DNA of 9,892 nt, from NCBI GenBank assembly GCA_949451265.1, contig CASTQR010000045.1, positions 1 to 9,892 on the forward strand, read 5' to 3'. The position numbers and the translations under genes are program-made. Below the pieces are notes generated by a model, which was given only the letters and a program-made list of their open reading frames with translations, made no database searches and was not told where the DNA came from. Shown in pieces: positions 1 to 6,001 of the stretch. Source of the DNA: an uncultured Eubacteriales bacterium. Its GTDB lineage: Bacteria > Bacillota_A > Clostridia > Oscillospirales > Oscillospiraceae. How positions within the stretch are numbered: position 1 is the first letter of the stretch; every line of letters begins with the position of its first letter.

Positions 1-231
1 GGCCAACGATTTGCAAATCAGGTGAAAGACATATGCGGTGCACAGGTTGAGGTGGCAAAGTGCAGCGAATTACACAGGTTTGTCGTTCTGCCCCGCCGCT
101 GGGTGGTAGAGTGCCTTTTTGGCTGGCTCGACAAATTCCGCAGACTTTGGAAGAACTGTGAGCGCAAACTTTTTATTTCTGCTCAAATTCTCACGTTTGC
201 CCTCATTGCCATTCTCATTAGAAGATTTTAA
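1..231 (+). CDS. IS5-family-like transposase, C-terminal part (runs off left edge)
   Basis: The reading frame is open from base 1 to the TAA at 229-231, so the start lies outside the window; a GTG at 22 is only an internal codon. The visible 76 residues contain FVVLPRRWVVECLFGWLDKF followed by RRLWKNCE and a hydrophobic tail ending in LIRRF. This matches the C-terminal end of IS5-group DDE transposases, in which an R-W-V-V-E-R-x-F-x-W-L block carries the catalytic glutamate of the DDE triad. Here the glutamate is present (VVECLF), but the usual arginine after it is cysteine. The protein would cut and join the ends of its own element. Whether the copy is intact cannot be judged because the N-terminal part is missing. 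The family call is from motif recognition and is fairly secure; the subgroup is not. Confidence 0.75.
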   Translation, partial: GQRFANQVKDICGAQVEVAKCSELHRFVVLPRRWVVECLFGWLDKFRRLWKNCERKLFISAQILTFALIAILIRRF

Positions 232-239
232 ACAGCCTC
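1..239 (+). mobile_element. 3' end of an IS5-family-like insertion sequence
   Basis: The transposase stop codon is followed at once by AACAGCCTC (231-239). Read from the outside this is GAGGCTGTT, a terminal inverted repeat start typical of several IS5-family groups. The next bases are TAA (240-242), compatible with the TNA target duplication used by these groups. The left end and its duplication are outside the window, so the boundary is inferred. Base composition is clearly lower in GC than the genes downstream, as expected for acquired DNA. Confidence 0.5.
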
Positions 240-410
240 TAAGTAACTGTATTGCTAAGCGTTTGAACAGCGTGCGAAAATAAGAAATTATGATCATGGC
301 CGTAGCAGAGGAACCGGAACTTTCATAAGACTTGCTGAGCCGTTTGGAGTGGTTGAGCCAAGAGTGAGGACGCGTTCAGCCTATTTGCCAAGGGAGTTCT
401 TCTCATAAAT

Positions 411-473
411 GTTACAACACATGGATCAGGCGTCTGGAGGCCGCGTTGATTTTAAGACGCAAATCGTTGTAAC
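411..473 (+). other. Nested inverted repeats, possible structured leader RNA
   Basis: GTTACAAC (411-418) is the exact reverse complement of GTTGTAAC (466-473). Inside them GCGTCT (430-435) is the reverse complement of AGACGC (455-460), and GAT (424-426) can face ATC (463-465). The result is a stacked stem with small internal loops and a terminal loop of about 19 nt. No known riboswitch consensus was recognised. It may be part of the leader of the downstream surface-protein gene or a chance fold. Confidence 0.3.
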
Positions 474-570
474 GCATGAAGATTGCAGTTGATCAAGCTG
501 ATTTTGCCCCTGCACGAAAAGGTTTGCTCCCCCGGATCTATCACGTTGTCTCGAAGTCCCGTCACCATGG

Positions 571-593
571 GCTGGCCCGCTTAGCGGGCCAGC
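571..593 (+). other. Perfect 10-bp GC-rich hairpin upstream of the WG-repeat gene
   Basis: GCTGGCCCGC (571-580), loop TTA, then GCGGGCCAGC (584-593) form a perfect stem. No T-tract follows on the plus strand; TGTTCGCAACAAACAAAAAA comes next. On the minus strand the T-rich run precedes the stem. It is therefore not a canonical terminator in either direction. It lies 62 bases before the start codon, so a leader hairpin affecting mRNA stability or attenuation is possible. Confidence 0.4.
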
Positions 594-640
594 TGTTCGC
601 AACAAACAAAAAAGTCATTCAATAATCTTCAAGAACAAAT

Positions 641-645
641 GGAGG
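641..645 (+). promoter_or_regulatory. Ribosome binding site that decides the start of the WG-repeat gene
   Basis: GGAGG lies one base before the ATG at 647, too close for initiation there, but 10 bases before the in-frame ATG at 656. The second ATG also begins the classical Met-Lys-Lys-Lys signal peptide, so 656 is preferred. Confidence 0.65.
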
Positions 646-655
646 CATGAATTCG

Positions 656-2374
656 ATGAAAAAGAAACTCTTATCCCTGACCTTGGCGCTGGCGCTAAGC
701 CTGAGCCTCGTGCTCCCAACCTTCGCGGCGGAGCCCTATGATCCGGCGTGGTTTGAGGAAGGCGTAACGATGGAAGAAGCGCCCTATTTCACCATGCCGT
801 TGACGGCGATCCAGAAGGACGGGAAATGGGGCTATGCGAATCAGCACGGCCAGACGGTGGTGGCGCCCCAGTACGAATATGCCCTGGCCTTTTCCGAGGG
901 CTTGGCGGCGGTGTGCCGGGACGGCAGGGCGGGCTACATCGACGCCTCGGGCAAGGAGGTTATCGCGCTGCAATATGAGGACACGGCCAGCTTTTCCGAG
1001 GGCCTTGCGGCGGTGTGCCGGGGCGGCAGGTACGGCTTCATCGACAAGAGCGGGAAGCTGATTGTGCCCATCCAGTATGAGTATGTGTACCCCTACAGCG
1101 GCGGCCTGGCCATGGTGAGCGCAAACCAGAAGTGGGGGTACATCGACAAGAGCGGCAAAACGGTGGTGGCCCCCCAGTATGACGGCACCTACAGCTTCAC
1201 CGCCAACGGCCTGGCCCTAGTTCGCAAGGACGGCAAGTGGGGCTACATAGACAAGACGGGCAGGGAAGCCATTGCGTTGCAATATGATCGGGCCGTCAGC
1301 TTCTCGGACGGTCTGGCGGCGGTGAGCAAGGGCGGCAAGTGGGGGATCATCGACAAGACGGGCAAAGAGATCGCCCCCATCGCCTATGATTCGGTGGGCG
1401 CGTATGCCGAAGGGCTGGCCCGGGTGAGCCGGGACGGCAAGTGGGGCTATCTGGACAAGAGCGGCAAGGAGGCCGTGGCCCCCCGGTATGAGGCGTGCTC
1501 CGGCTTTGCCCAGGGCCTTGCGGCCGTGAAGCGGGACGGCAAATGGGGCTACATCGACAAGACGGGCAAGGAGGTTGTGTCCCCGAAGTACGACTACGCA
1601 GGGAGCTTCTCCGAGGGTCTTGCGGTGGTGAACAGGGCCGGGAAGTACGGCTACATCGGCCAGACGGGTAAAGAGGTCATCGCCCTGACCTATGAAGGGG
1701 CCCGGGATTTCTCCAGCGGCTTGGCTGCGGTGAGCAAGAGCGGCAAGTGGGGCTACGTTGACAAGGCCGGCAAGCTGGCCATCCCGATGAATTACGTGAT
1801 CGTCACGGACTTTGTCCAGGGTATGGCTGTTGTCCGCATGGGCAGTCGGTATGGAGTTGTGAGCGCCACTGTGGGTGGCTTTTCCGATGTGCTGGTCACC
1901 GACTACTACGCCAAGCCCGTGGAGTGGGCGGTGGGCCGGAACATCACCAATGGGACGACTACCACTACATTCTCCCCGAACACTCAGTGCACCACGGCTC
2001 AGATCCTCACCTTCCTGTGGCGGGCTGACGGGCGGCCCGGGGCTGGCAGCGGAACTTTGAGCTGGGACAAGGAGCTGGTGATGGTCACCAGCTGGGCCAA
2101 GACCAAAGGGATTGCCGTGCCGGCGGATCTGAACACGGTGTGCAGCCGGGCCTCGGCGATGACGTATATGTGGAAAGCCGCAGGGAGCCCCGATCCGAAG
2201 GCCGCCGCGTCGTTTAAGGATGTCCCGGCGTCGGCGGACTATGCGAAAGCGGTGAGCTGGGCGCTGGAGAAAAAGATCACTACCGGCACGGGGGACGGGA
2301 GCACCTTCTCTCCCCAGCGTGGATGCAGCCGGGGCGAAATCATGACTTTCTTGTACCGGGATCTGGTGGGGTAA
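656..2374 (+). CDS. Secreted WG-repeat protein with C-terminal SLH domains
   Basis: This is a 572-residue exported protein, with ATG 647 an alternative start giving three more residues. Residues 1-25 are a signal peptide (MKKK, then a Leu/Ala/Ser core, then TFAA). Residues about 55-405 hold eleven WG repeats of 34-35 residues, of the form KWGYIDKTGKE-VVAPQYD-FSEGLAAV. The WG or YG dipeptides fall near residues 58, 92, 126, 160, 195, 229, 263, 297, 331, 365 and 399; the last repeat is degenerate. Residues about 409-455 and 520-572 match SLH modules (FSDV, AVEWAV-like, ITNGT, FSPN, then C-T/S-R and a hydrophobic helix). Residues 468-510 look like a third, diverged one. SLH modules bind pyruvylated secondary cell-wall polymers, so the protein is probably held on the cell surface. 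WG-repeat regions are predicted beta structures of unclear ligand, and their function here is unknown. The domain calls are firm; an adhesive or wall-associated role is inference. Confidence 0.9.
   Translation: MKKKLLSLTLALALSLSLVLPTFAAEPYDPAWFEEGVTMEEAPYFTMPLTAIQKDGKWGYANQHGQTVVAPQYEYALAFSEGLAAVCRDGRAGYIDASGKEVIALQYEDTASFSEGLAAVCRGGRYGFIDKSGKLIVPIQYEYVYPYSGGLAMVSANQKWGYIDKSGKTVVAPQYDGTYSFTANGLALVRKDGKWGYIDKTGREAIALQYDRAVSFSDGLAAVSKGGKWGIIDKTGKEIAPIAYDSVGAYAEGLARVSRDGKWGYLDKSGKEAVAPRYEACSGFAQGLAAVKRDGKWGYIDKTGKEVVSPKYDYAGSFSEGLAVVNRAGKYGYIGQTGKEVIALTYEGARDFSSGLAAVSKSGKWGYVDKAGKLAIPMNYVIVTDFVQGMAVVRMGSRYGVVSATVGGFSDVLVTDYYAKPVEWAVGRNITNGTTTTTFSPNTQCTTAQILTFLWRADGRPGAGSGTLSWDKELVMVTSWAKTKGIAVPADLNTVCSRASAMTYMWKAAGSPDPKAAASFKDVPASADYAKAVSWALEKKITTGTGDGSTFSPQRGCSRGEIMTFLYRDLVG
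812..1864 (+). repeat. In-gene tandem array of eleven WG repeats (about 102-105 bp period)
   Basis: Units contain recurrent nucleotide strings such as GGCAAGTGGGGCTACATCGA and GACAAGACGGGCAAGGAG, spaced 102 or 105 bases apart. The middle units are most alike, while the first, second and last are diverged. Such arrays can gain or lose units by recombination, so copy number may vary between strains. Confidence 0.85.
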
Positions 2375-2453
2375 CCCACTCTATCTGAATACCACTTCGC
2401 GTAAATTGGCTAAGGCTTGCGCGATGATCCTGCCTTGAAAGGAGGTGAGAACC

Positions 2454-2531
2454 ATGGGCGAGAAGCGGGGATTCCTCAACCGTGCGGGGCTTCGAAGCTG
2501 CTTTGTGGTGCGCGGCCCCCCTGAGAGGTAA
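2454..2531 (+). CDS. 25-residue mini-ORF with a near-perfect Shine-Dalgarno
   Basis: AAAGGAGGTGA (2438-2448) is an almost full anti-16S match. It lies five bases before an ATG that opens a 25-codon frame (MGEKRGFLNRAGLRSCFVVR, then GPPER) ending in TAA at 2529-2531. The peptide is basic, has one cysteine and resembles no family I can name. It sits in the 235-base gap between two exported-protein genes and its second half overlaps an inverted repeat at 2497-2554. It could be a real small protein, a leader peptide that couples translation to folding of the downstream mRNA, or the remains of a gene start. The ribosome binding site is the main evidence; expression is unproven. Confidence 0.4.
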   Translation: MGEKRGFLNRAGLRSCFVVRGPPER

Positions 2532-2554
2532 GCGTACCCGCGGCAAAAAGCAGC
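2497..2554 (+). other. Long imperfect hairpin before the 178-residue exported protein gene
   Basis: GCTGCTTT (2497-2504) pairs perfectly with AAAGCAGC (2547-2554), and CGCGG (2511-2515) with CCGCG (2538-2542), leaving a loop of about 22 nt. The mini-ORF stop codon lies in the loop, so a ribosome on the mini-ORF would open the structure. No T-tract follows it, so it is not a typical terminator. Confidence 0.35.
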
Positions 2555-2609
2555 CGCACATGAAGGAATCAACCATGAGTCAAAAGAAACAGTTAGGAGA
2601 AATGTCATT

Positions 2610-3146
2610 ATGAAAAAGCAATTCATCGCCAAGCTGCTGGTGCTGGCCCTGGTTCTGTCCATGGTGCCCGCCACCATCCTGGCCGCCAACGCCAGCACCG
2701 CCCCGAATAACGGCGGTTACTACGACGTATACGAGGACACCACGGTTCGGGTGAACGAGCCCGTGGCCGAGACCGGCGTCATCGAGGCGAAAGTGGTGGC
2801 GGGCACCGCTATCGTGACCCTGAACGCGAAGGCTGTGGAGAGTCTGGCCGATCTGGCCAAGGACGGCGTGATCGCGCTGGAGATCAAGGACGAGGGCGCC
2901 ACCAGGACCGAGATTTCCTATGACGCCGCGGCCCTGATCAAGGTGGCCGAGGACACTGGCGCCGACCTGACCATCAAGAGCAGCGTTGCCACCATCACCA
3001 TCCCCAACGAGGTGATGACCAACGAGTTCACCAACATCGGCAGCGTGAAGGTGTCTGTGCAGAACACGGGGAGCAGCGTGGGCTTCTCCATCCAGGCCAG
3101 CGGCAAGGCGCTGAAGAACATCAAGGGCCTGAAGGTCGAGTTCTAA
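2610..3146 (+). CDS. Small exported protein with a single surface-protein-type beta domain
   Basis: The 178-residue product starts with a clear signal peptide (MKKQFIAKLLVLALVLSM, likely cleavage after the ANA at residues 26-28). AGGAGA (2595-2600) lies nine bases before the ATG. The mature part (residues 29-178) has alternating hydrophobic strands. The pattern 'AIVTLNAKAVESLADLAKDG...ALEIK', 'ISYDAAALIKVAEDTGADLT', 'ATITIPNEVM' and a closing 'VKVSVQNTG' strand resembles a module repeated in large surface proteins of gut Clostridia, where it usually sits beside SLH or other wall-binding domains. No SLH, LPXTG, lipobox or membrane anchor is visible here, so the protein may be secreted or bound to a partner. 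It follows the SLH protein on the same strand after 235 bases. I cannot assign a molecular function; the module resemblance is from memory and only moderate. Confidence 0.8.
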   Translation: MKKQFIAKLLVLALVLSMVPATILAANASTAPNNGGYYDVYEDTTVRVNEPVAETGVIEAKVVAGTAIVTLNAKAVESLADLAKDGVIALEIKDEGATRTEISYDAAALIKVAEDTGADLTIKSSVATITIPNEVMTNEFTNIGSVKVSVQNTGSSVGFSIQASGKALKNIKGLKVEF

Positions 3147-3205
3147 TTGCGTTAAGGCCGCGTCCGGCGGCTGTGCGCGAGAGGCACGAGACGCAGTCCC
3201 AAAGG

Positions 3206-3233
3206 GCAGGAGGGGGCTTCGGCCCCCTCCTGC
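3206..3233 (+). terminator. Strong TTCG-capped hairpin after the 178-residue exported protein gene
   Basis: GCAGGAGGGGGC (3206-3217), loop TTCG (3218-3221) and GCCCCCTCCTGC (3222-3233) form a perfect 12-bp stem with an extra-stable tetraloop, 60 bases after the stop codon at 3146. Only a poor T-rich tail follows (TGATGTTGTCG), so termination is likely but may be incomplete; the stem could also protect the mRNA 3' end. Confidence 0.55.
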
Positions 3234-3330
3234 TGATGTTGTCGAAAAGCAATCTTTCCCGGAGGCTGGAAGGAAGATGGTGTGGAAGAACCCTGGAAGG
3301 GGTGTCTTTCACCTTCAATCGACAGATTTT

Positions 3331-3349
3331 TGGAACGTTATTTGTTCCA
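3331..3349. promoter_or_regulatory. Inverted repeat in the operon leader, possible operator
   Basis: TGGAAC (3331-3336) and GTTCCA (3344-3349) are perfect complements around the AT-rich spacer GTTATTT. The match extends outward for four more bases with one mismatch (3327-3353). The spacing would suit a dimeric regulator, but a small RNA hairpin or chance are equally possible. Confidence 0.25.
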
Positions 3350-3392
3350 GAAACCGCGCTCAGCGTGGTGAAAAGACTTTGTTGCCACACTG

Positions 3393-3420
3393 AGAAGGGG
3401 GCTTCGGTTCCCTCCTTTTT
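3393..3420 (+). terminator. TTCG hairpin with T-tract upstream of the glycan operon (terminator or attenuator)
   Basis: GAAGGGGGC, loop TTCG and GTTCCCTCC pair with two G-T wobbles and one mismatch, followed directly by TTTTT (3416-3420). It has the form of an intrinsic terminator and lies only 66 bases before the start of the ligase-like gene. If transcription starts upstream of it, it would act as an attenuator for the operon. It shares GGGGGCTTCGG with the hairpin at 3206. Confidence 0.55.
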
Positions 3421-3485
3421 CCGAATCCCCGGAGCGGGGCGGCGGAGGTTCGGAAAAGGGAAATTCTAAAAGGAGGCGGAACGAA

Positions 3486-5816
3486 ATGGCCCGGAGGATG
3501 AAACAGCCCGCGCCGCTCCAGGGGGCGCTGAGGGGGGCGGACAGGGCGCTGTCGGTGGGGGCGTTTTTTCTGGCGGTGTGCCTGAGTTCGGCGGCCACGT
3601 CCAAGCTGGCGGCCATGGTACTGGCAGCGCTGGCGCTGGCCGCGGCGTTTTTGTTCTGGGAGCGGCTGCGGGATCGGGTCAAAGGGCCGATACTGGCCCT
3701 GGCCCTGATGGTGCTGATGAATGGGCTTAGTTGCGGCTGGGCGGCGTCGGGCAAGTTCGCGCTGTGGGAGTTTTTGAAGGTGTTCACCGCGTTCTGCCTG
3801 ACTCTGGCGCTGCTGGCCTTCACGGGGGAGGAGCGGCCGGGACGGAGGGTGTGCGTGGTGTTGGAAGGGCTCGCCGCGGTGGCGGGGCTGACCAGCATCG
3901 ACCTTCTGTCCACCCGGTGGGTGAGCGGGGCGGTGCTCGGGGTGCTGGGCTGGTTCACGCCAGATTACCTGGGGCTGGCGGCTGTGGAGGAGGGGGTGCG
4001 GATGACCTCCATCTTCCTGAGCCCCAACGTGTTTGCGGGGTGTATGGGCATCGGGGTGCTGCTGAGCCTGGGGCTGGCGACAACGTCGGAAACGCCGGAG
4101 GCCAGGGCGGGCCATGTGGCCTGCCTGTCGGTGACCGCGCTGTCCTTCGTGCTGGCCTTCAGCATGGGGGCCTGCGTCATGATCCTGCCGGCGTTCCTGG
4201 TTCTGCTGGCCCTGACGGGCAAAGAGGGGCGGACGGGCCTGCTGCTTTTGATGGTGGAGACGCTGTTGGTAACGGGGTTGTGCGCCTTCCCTATCTCCCT
4301 GACCTCCATGACAGCGTGGACGGGGTTCCGGCCCATCCCGCTGTTGTGTACTCTGGCTGGAGCAGCGGCGCTGTGCGCCCTGGATCTGCTGGGAGGGCGG
4401 CGCCTGGCGTTGAAGCTGTCAGGGCACGGGCGGGCTGTGCTGATTCTCGTGCTCACCCTGACGGCGGGGGTGGCGGTTTTCCTTGGGGCCGCCCTCACCC
4501 TCACCACCGGGATGAACCTCCAGGCGGGGGAAAGCCTGCGCCGATCCGCATACCCGAAGCCGGGGACATACACGGTGGAGGCGGCGGTCGAGGGGGAGCC
4601 CCAGGTGACCATCGAAAGCCAGAACCGGGCGGATACCATGATGCACACCAGCACGGAGCTGTACCGGGGCCCCCTGTCCCAGGCGGCGTTCACCGTACCG
4701 GAGGACAGCCTGGTGGTGTGGTTTAACTTCGCCGCCCAAACAGAAGCACGGATAGAATCGGTGGAGTTCATCGGAGAGGGCGCTTCCGGCAGCGTTCCTT
4801 TAAAGTACCGGCTGCTTCCCGGCTTCATCGCCAACCGGCTCCAGGGCCTGCGGGCCAACCAGAACGCCATCCAGCGGTTTGTATTTTTCGAGGACGGACT
4901 GAAGCTGTTCGCCCGCAGCCCGCTGATTGGCTCGGGCATGGGGGCCTTTGAGAACGGGGTGCGTGGGGTGCAGTCGTTCCGCTACGACACCAAATACGCC
5001 CACAACCACTACATCCAGACGCTGGCGGAGACGGGTCTGGTGGGTCTGGCGCTGTTTTTAGGGCTGCTGGCGGTATCCGCCGTCTGCCTGTGGCGGGGGC
5101 GGAAGGAACCGCTGGCGCCGGCTCTGGGCGCGGCGCTGGTGTTTATGGTGTGCCACGCCTTGGTGGAGTTCACCTTTTCCATTTACTGCTATCTGCCCAT
5201 GGCCTTCGGGGTGTTCGCGGCCATCAGCCTTTGCTGCGGGGATGCGCTCCCCCTTCCCGCCTGGATGGAAAAGAAGGCGGTGAAAAACGGCGCGCTGCTG
5301 GGCATATGCGCTCTGCTGGTTCTGTTCGTGGCGTTGCTGGGCTGCAACATGACGGCCCAGAGCCTGGTGGAGCGGGACGCAAGTTTGGAGAATCTGGAGC
5401 GGGCGGCGGCGCTGGATCCCTTTGAGAAGGCGGATCATATGCTGTCCTATGTGGCCCAGGTGACAGGGAGCGGGGCGGAAGGGGACATACGGCGGAAAGC
5501 GGACGGCTACGCTGGACGGCTGGGGCGGATCGAGTCCAACATCATCCCGTACTACCTGGCGGCGTACTACCTGGACGAAGGCCGGGTGGAGCAGGGGATG
5601 GAGCAGGCGGAACGGTATGTGCGGTACGTGTCCGCCGATGAGGAGGTGTGGCGGGATACCTTCCGCCTGCTGGAGGAGTATGAGCAGGACACTGCGGAAT
5701 ACCGGGCGGGGGTTTGCCGCGTCGCGGAACTGCTGGATGAGTGGAACGGGGAAAACCTGGGGGAGATCGAGCTGGATGAGCAGTCCCGGGCATTCCTTGC
5801 GCGGATACGATCTTAG
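3486..5816 (+). CDS. O-antigen ligase/polymerase (Wzy/WaaL/PglL-type) membrane protein
   Basis: This is a 776-residue multi-pass protein, with AGGAGG nine bases before the ATG. About ten hydrophobic segments occupy residues 20-342. A non-membrane insertion of about 90 residues (345-435) follows, with beta-strand character (TYTVEAAVEG, QVTIESQ). The family signature comes next: QRFVFFEDGLKLFARSPLIG (463-482), then AHNHYIQTLAETGLVGL (505-521), with the conserved H-N-x-Y-x-Q-x-x-x-E-x-G-x-x-G pattern. Four more membrane segments follow (about 514-620), then a soluble helical tail (621-776) resembling TPR-like repeats. The family moves lipid-linked glycans on the outer membrane face, as O-antigen ligases, Wzy polymerases or protein O-oligosaccharyltransferases; sequence alone does not separate these. 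It starts a glycan operon and sits beside exported proteins. Its stop codon TAG is formed by the junction with the inserted element at 5816. Confidence 0.85.
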   Translation: MARRMKQPAPLQGALRGADRALSVGAFFLAVCLSSAATSKLAAMVLAALALAAAFLFWERLRDRVKGPILALALMVLMNGLSCGWAASGKFALWEFLKVFTAFCLTLALLAFTGEERPGRRVCVVLEGLAAVAGLTSIDLLSTRWVSGAVLGVLGWFTPDYLGLAAVEEGVRMTSIFLSPNVFAGCMGIGVLLSLGLATTSETPEARAGHVACLSVTALSFVLAFSMGACVMILPAFLVLLALTGKEGRTGLLLLMVETLLVTGLCAFPISLTSMTAWTGFRPIPLLCTLAGAAALCALDLLGGRRLALKLSGHGRAVLILVLTLTAGVAVFLGAALTLTTGMNLQAGESLRRSAYPKPGTYTVEAAVEGEPQVTIESQNRADTMMHTSTELYRGPLSQAAFTVPEDSLVVWFNFAAQTEARIESVEFIGEGASGSVPLKYRLLPGFIANRLQGLRANQNAIQRFVFFEDGLKLFARSPLIGSGMGAFENGVRGVQSFRYDTKYAHNHYIQTLAETGLVGLALFLGLLAVSAVCLWRGRKEPLAPALGAALVFMVCHALVEFTFSIYCYLPMAFGVFAAISLCCGDALPLPAWMEKKAVKNGALLGICALLVLFVALLGCNMTAQSLVERDASLENLERAAALDPFEKADHMLSYVAQVTGSGAEGDIRRKADGYAGRLGRIESNIIPYYLAAYYLDEGRVEQGMEQAERYVRYVSADEEVWRDTFRLLEEYEQDTAEYRAGVCRVAELLDEWNGENLGEIELDEQSRAFLARIRS

Positions 5817-5975
5817 AACCTGTACTTACAATCTAAAAACACCGTCTGGGCGGGCCCTTTTCCGCCATGCCGCGTTGTATTTTATTGAAATACACAAGAT
5901 GTTCCTGCGAAAATGCGCCCCGTCTGGCGAAAAATCCCTCGCCCAGCCGGCATCTTTGGCTGTGAATACAGGTTC
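5816..5975. mobile_element. 160-bp palindromic MITE-like element with TTA target duplication
   Basis: The ends are GAACCTGTACTTACA (5816-5830) and TGTGAATACAGGTTC (5961-5975), inverted repeats matching at 13 of 15 positions. They are flanked by TTA on both sides (5813-5815 and 5976-5978), as expected for a three-base target duplication. Pairing continues inward: CTGGGCG (5846-5852) faces CGCCCAG (5940-5946), and CGCCA (5863-5867) faces TGGCG (5925-5929). The whole element can thus fold into one long imperfect hairpin. It codes for no transposase, so it would depend on a full-length element elsewhere, plausibly an IS5-type one given the 3-bp T-T-A duplication. Its ends differ from the GAGGCTGTT end of the IS at the left edge, so that IS is not its obvious partner. 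Confidence 0.75.
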
Positions 5976-6001
5976 TTAACACGGAAAAAGAGAGAATAGA
6001 A

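Larger units (their letters stand above)
240..655. other. Non-coding region between the IS end and the WG-repeat gene
   Basis: No supported reading frame was found in about 415 bases. The stretch holds nested inverted repeats at 411-473 and a perfect 10-bp hairpin at 571-593, then an A-rich segment and the ribosome binding site of the next gene. No convincing sigma-A promoter with both hexamers could be picked by eye. It probably combines the old flank of the IS insertion with the 5' untranslated region of the WG-repeat gene. Confidence 0.5.
3147..3485 (+). other. Leader region of the glycan operon
   Basis: There is no supported gene in 339 bases. It contains a perfect TTCG-capped hairpin (3206-3233), an inverted repeat (3327-3353), a second TTCG hairpin with a T-tract (3393-3420) and the AGGAGG site at 3471-3476 that serves the ATG at 3486. 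The first hairpin probably belongs to the end of the upstream transcript. No strong promoter was recognisable, although one is expected here if the operon is transcribed separately. Confidence 0.5.

Noticed and set aside
647..655. ATG 647 as start of the WG-repeat protein
   Set aside because: GGAGG is only one base away; the in-frame ATG at 656 has usable spacing and begins a standard signal peptide.
812..1864. CRISPR-like array from regular repeats
   Set aside because: The 102-105 bp period is in frame and encodes WG protein repeats; no short repeat-spacer pattern exists.
2515..2545. CTGAGAGG...TACCC resembling part of a TPP riboswitch
   Set aside because: The second half of the TPP core (CCTGATCTGGATAATGCCAGCGTAGGGA-like) is absent and the downstream gene is not thiamine-related.
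2560..2613. 17-codon frame overlapping the 178-residue gene start by ATGA
   Set aside because: No Shine-Dalgarno precedes its ATG; the overlap looks accidental.
3360..4939. Long minus-strand frames opposite the ligase-like gene
   Set aside because: Low-complexity Arg/Pro/Gln-rich translations with no ribosome binding site; shadows of the plus-strand gene.
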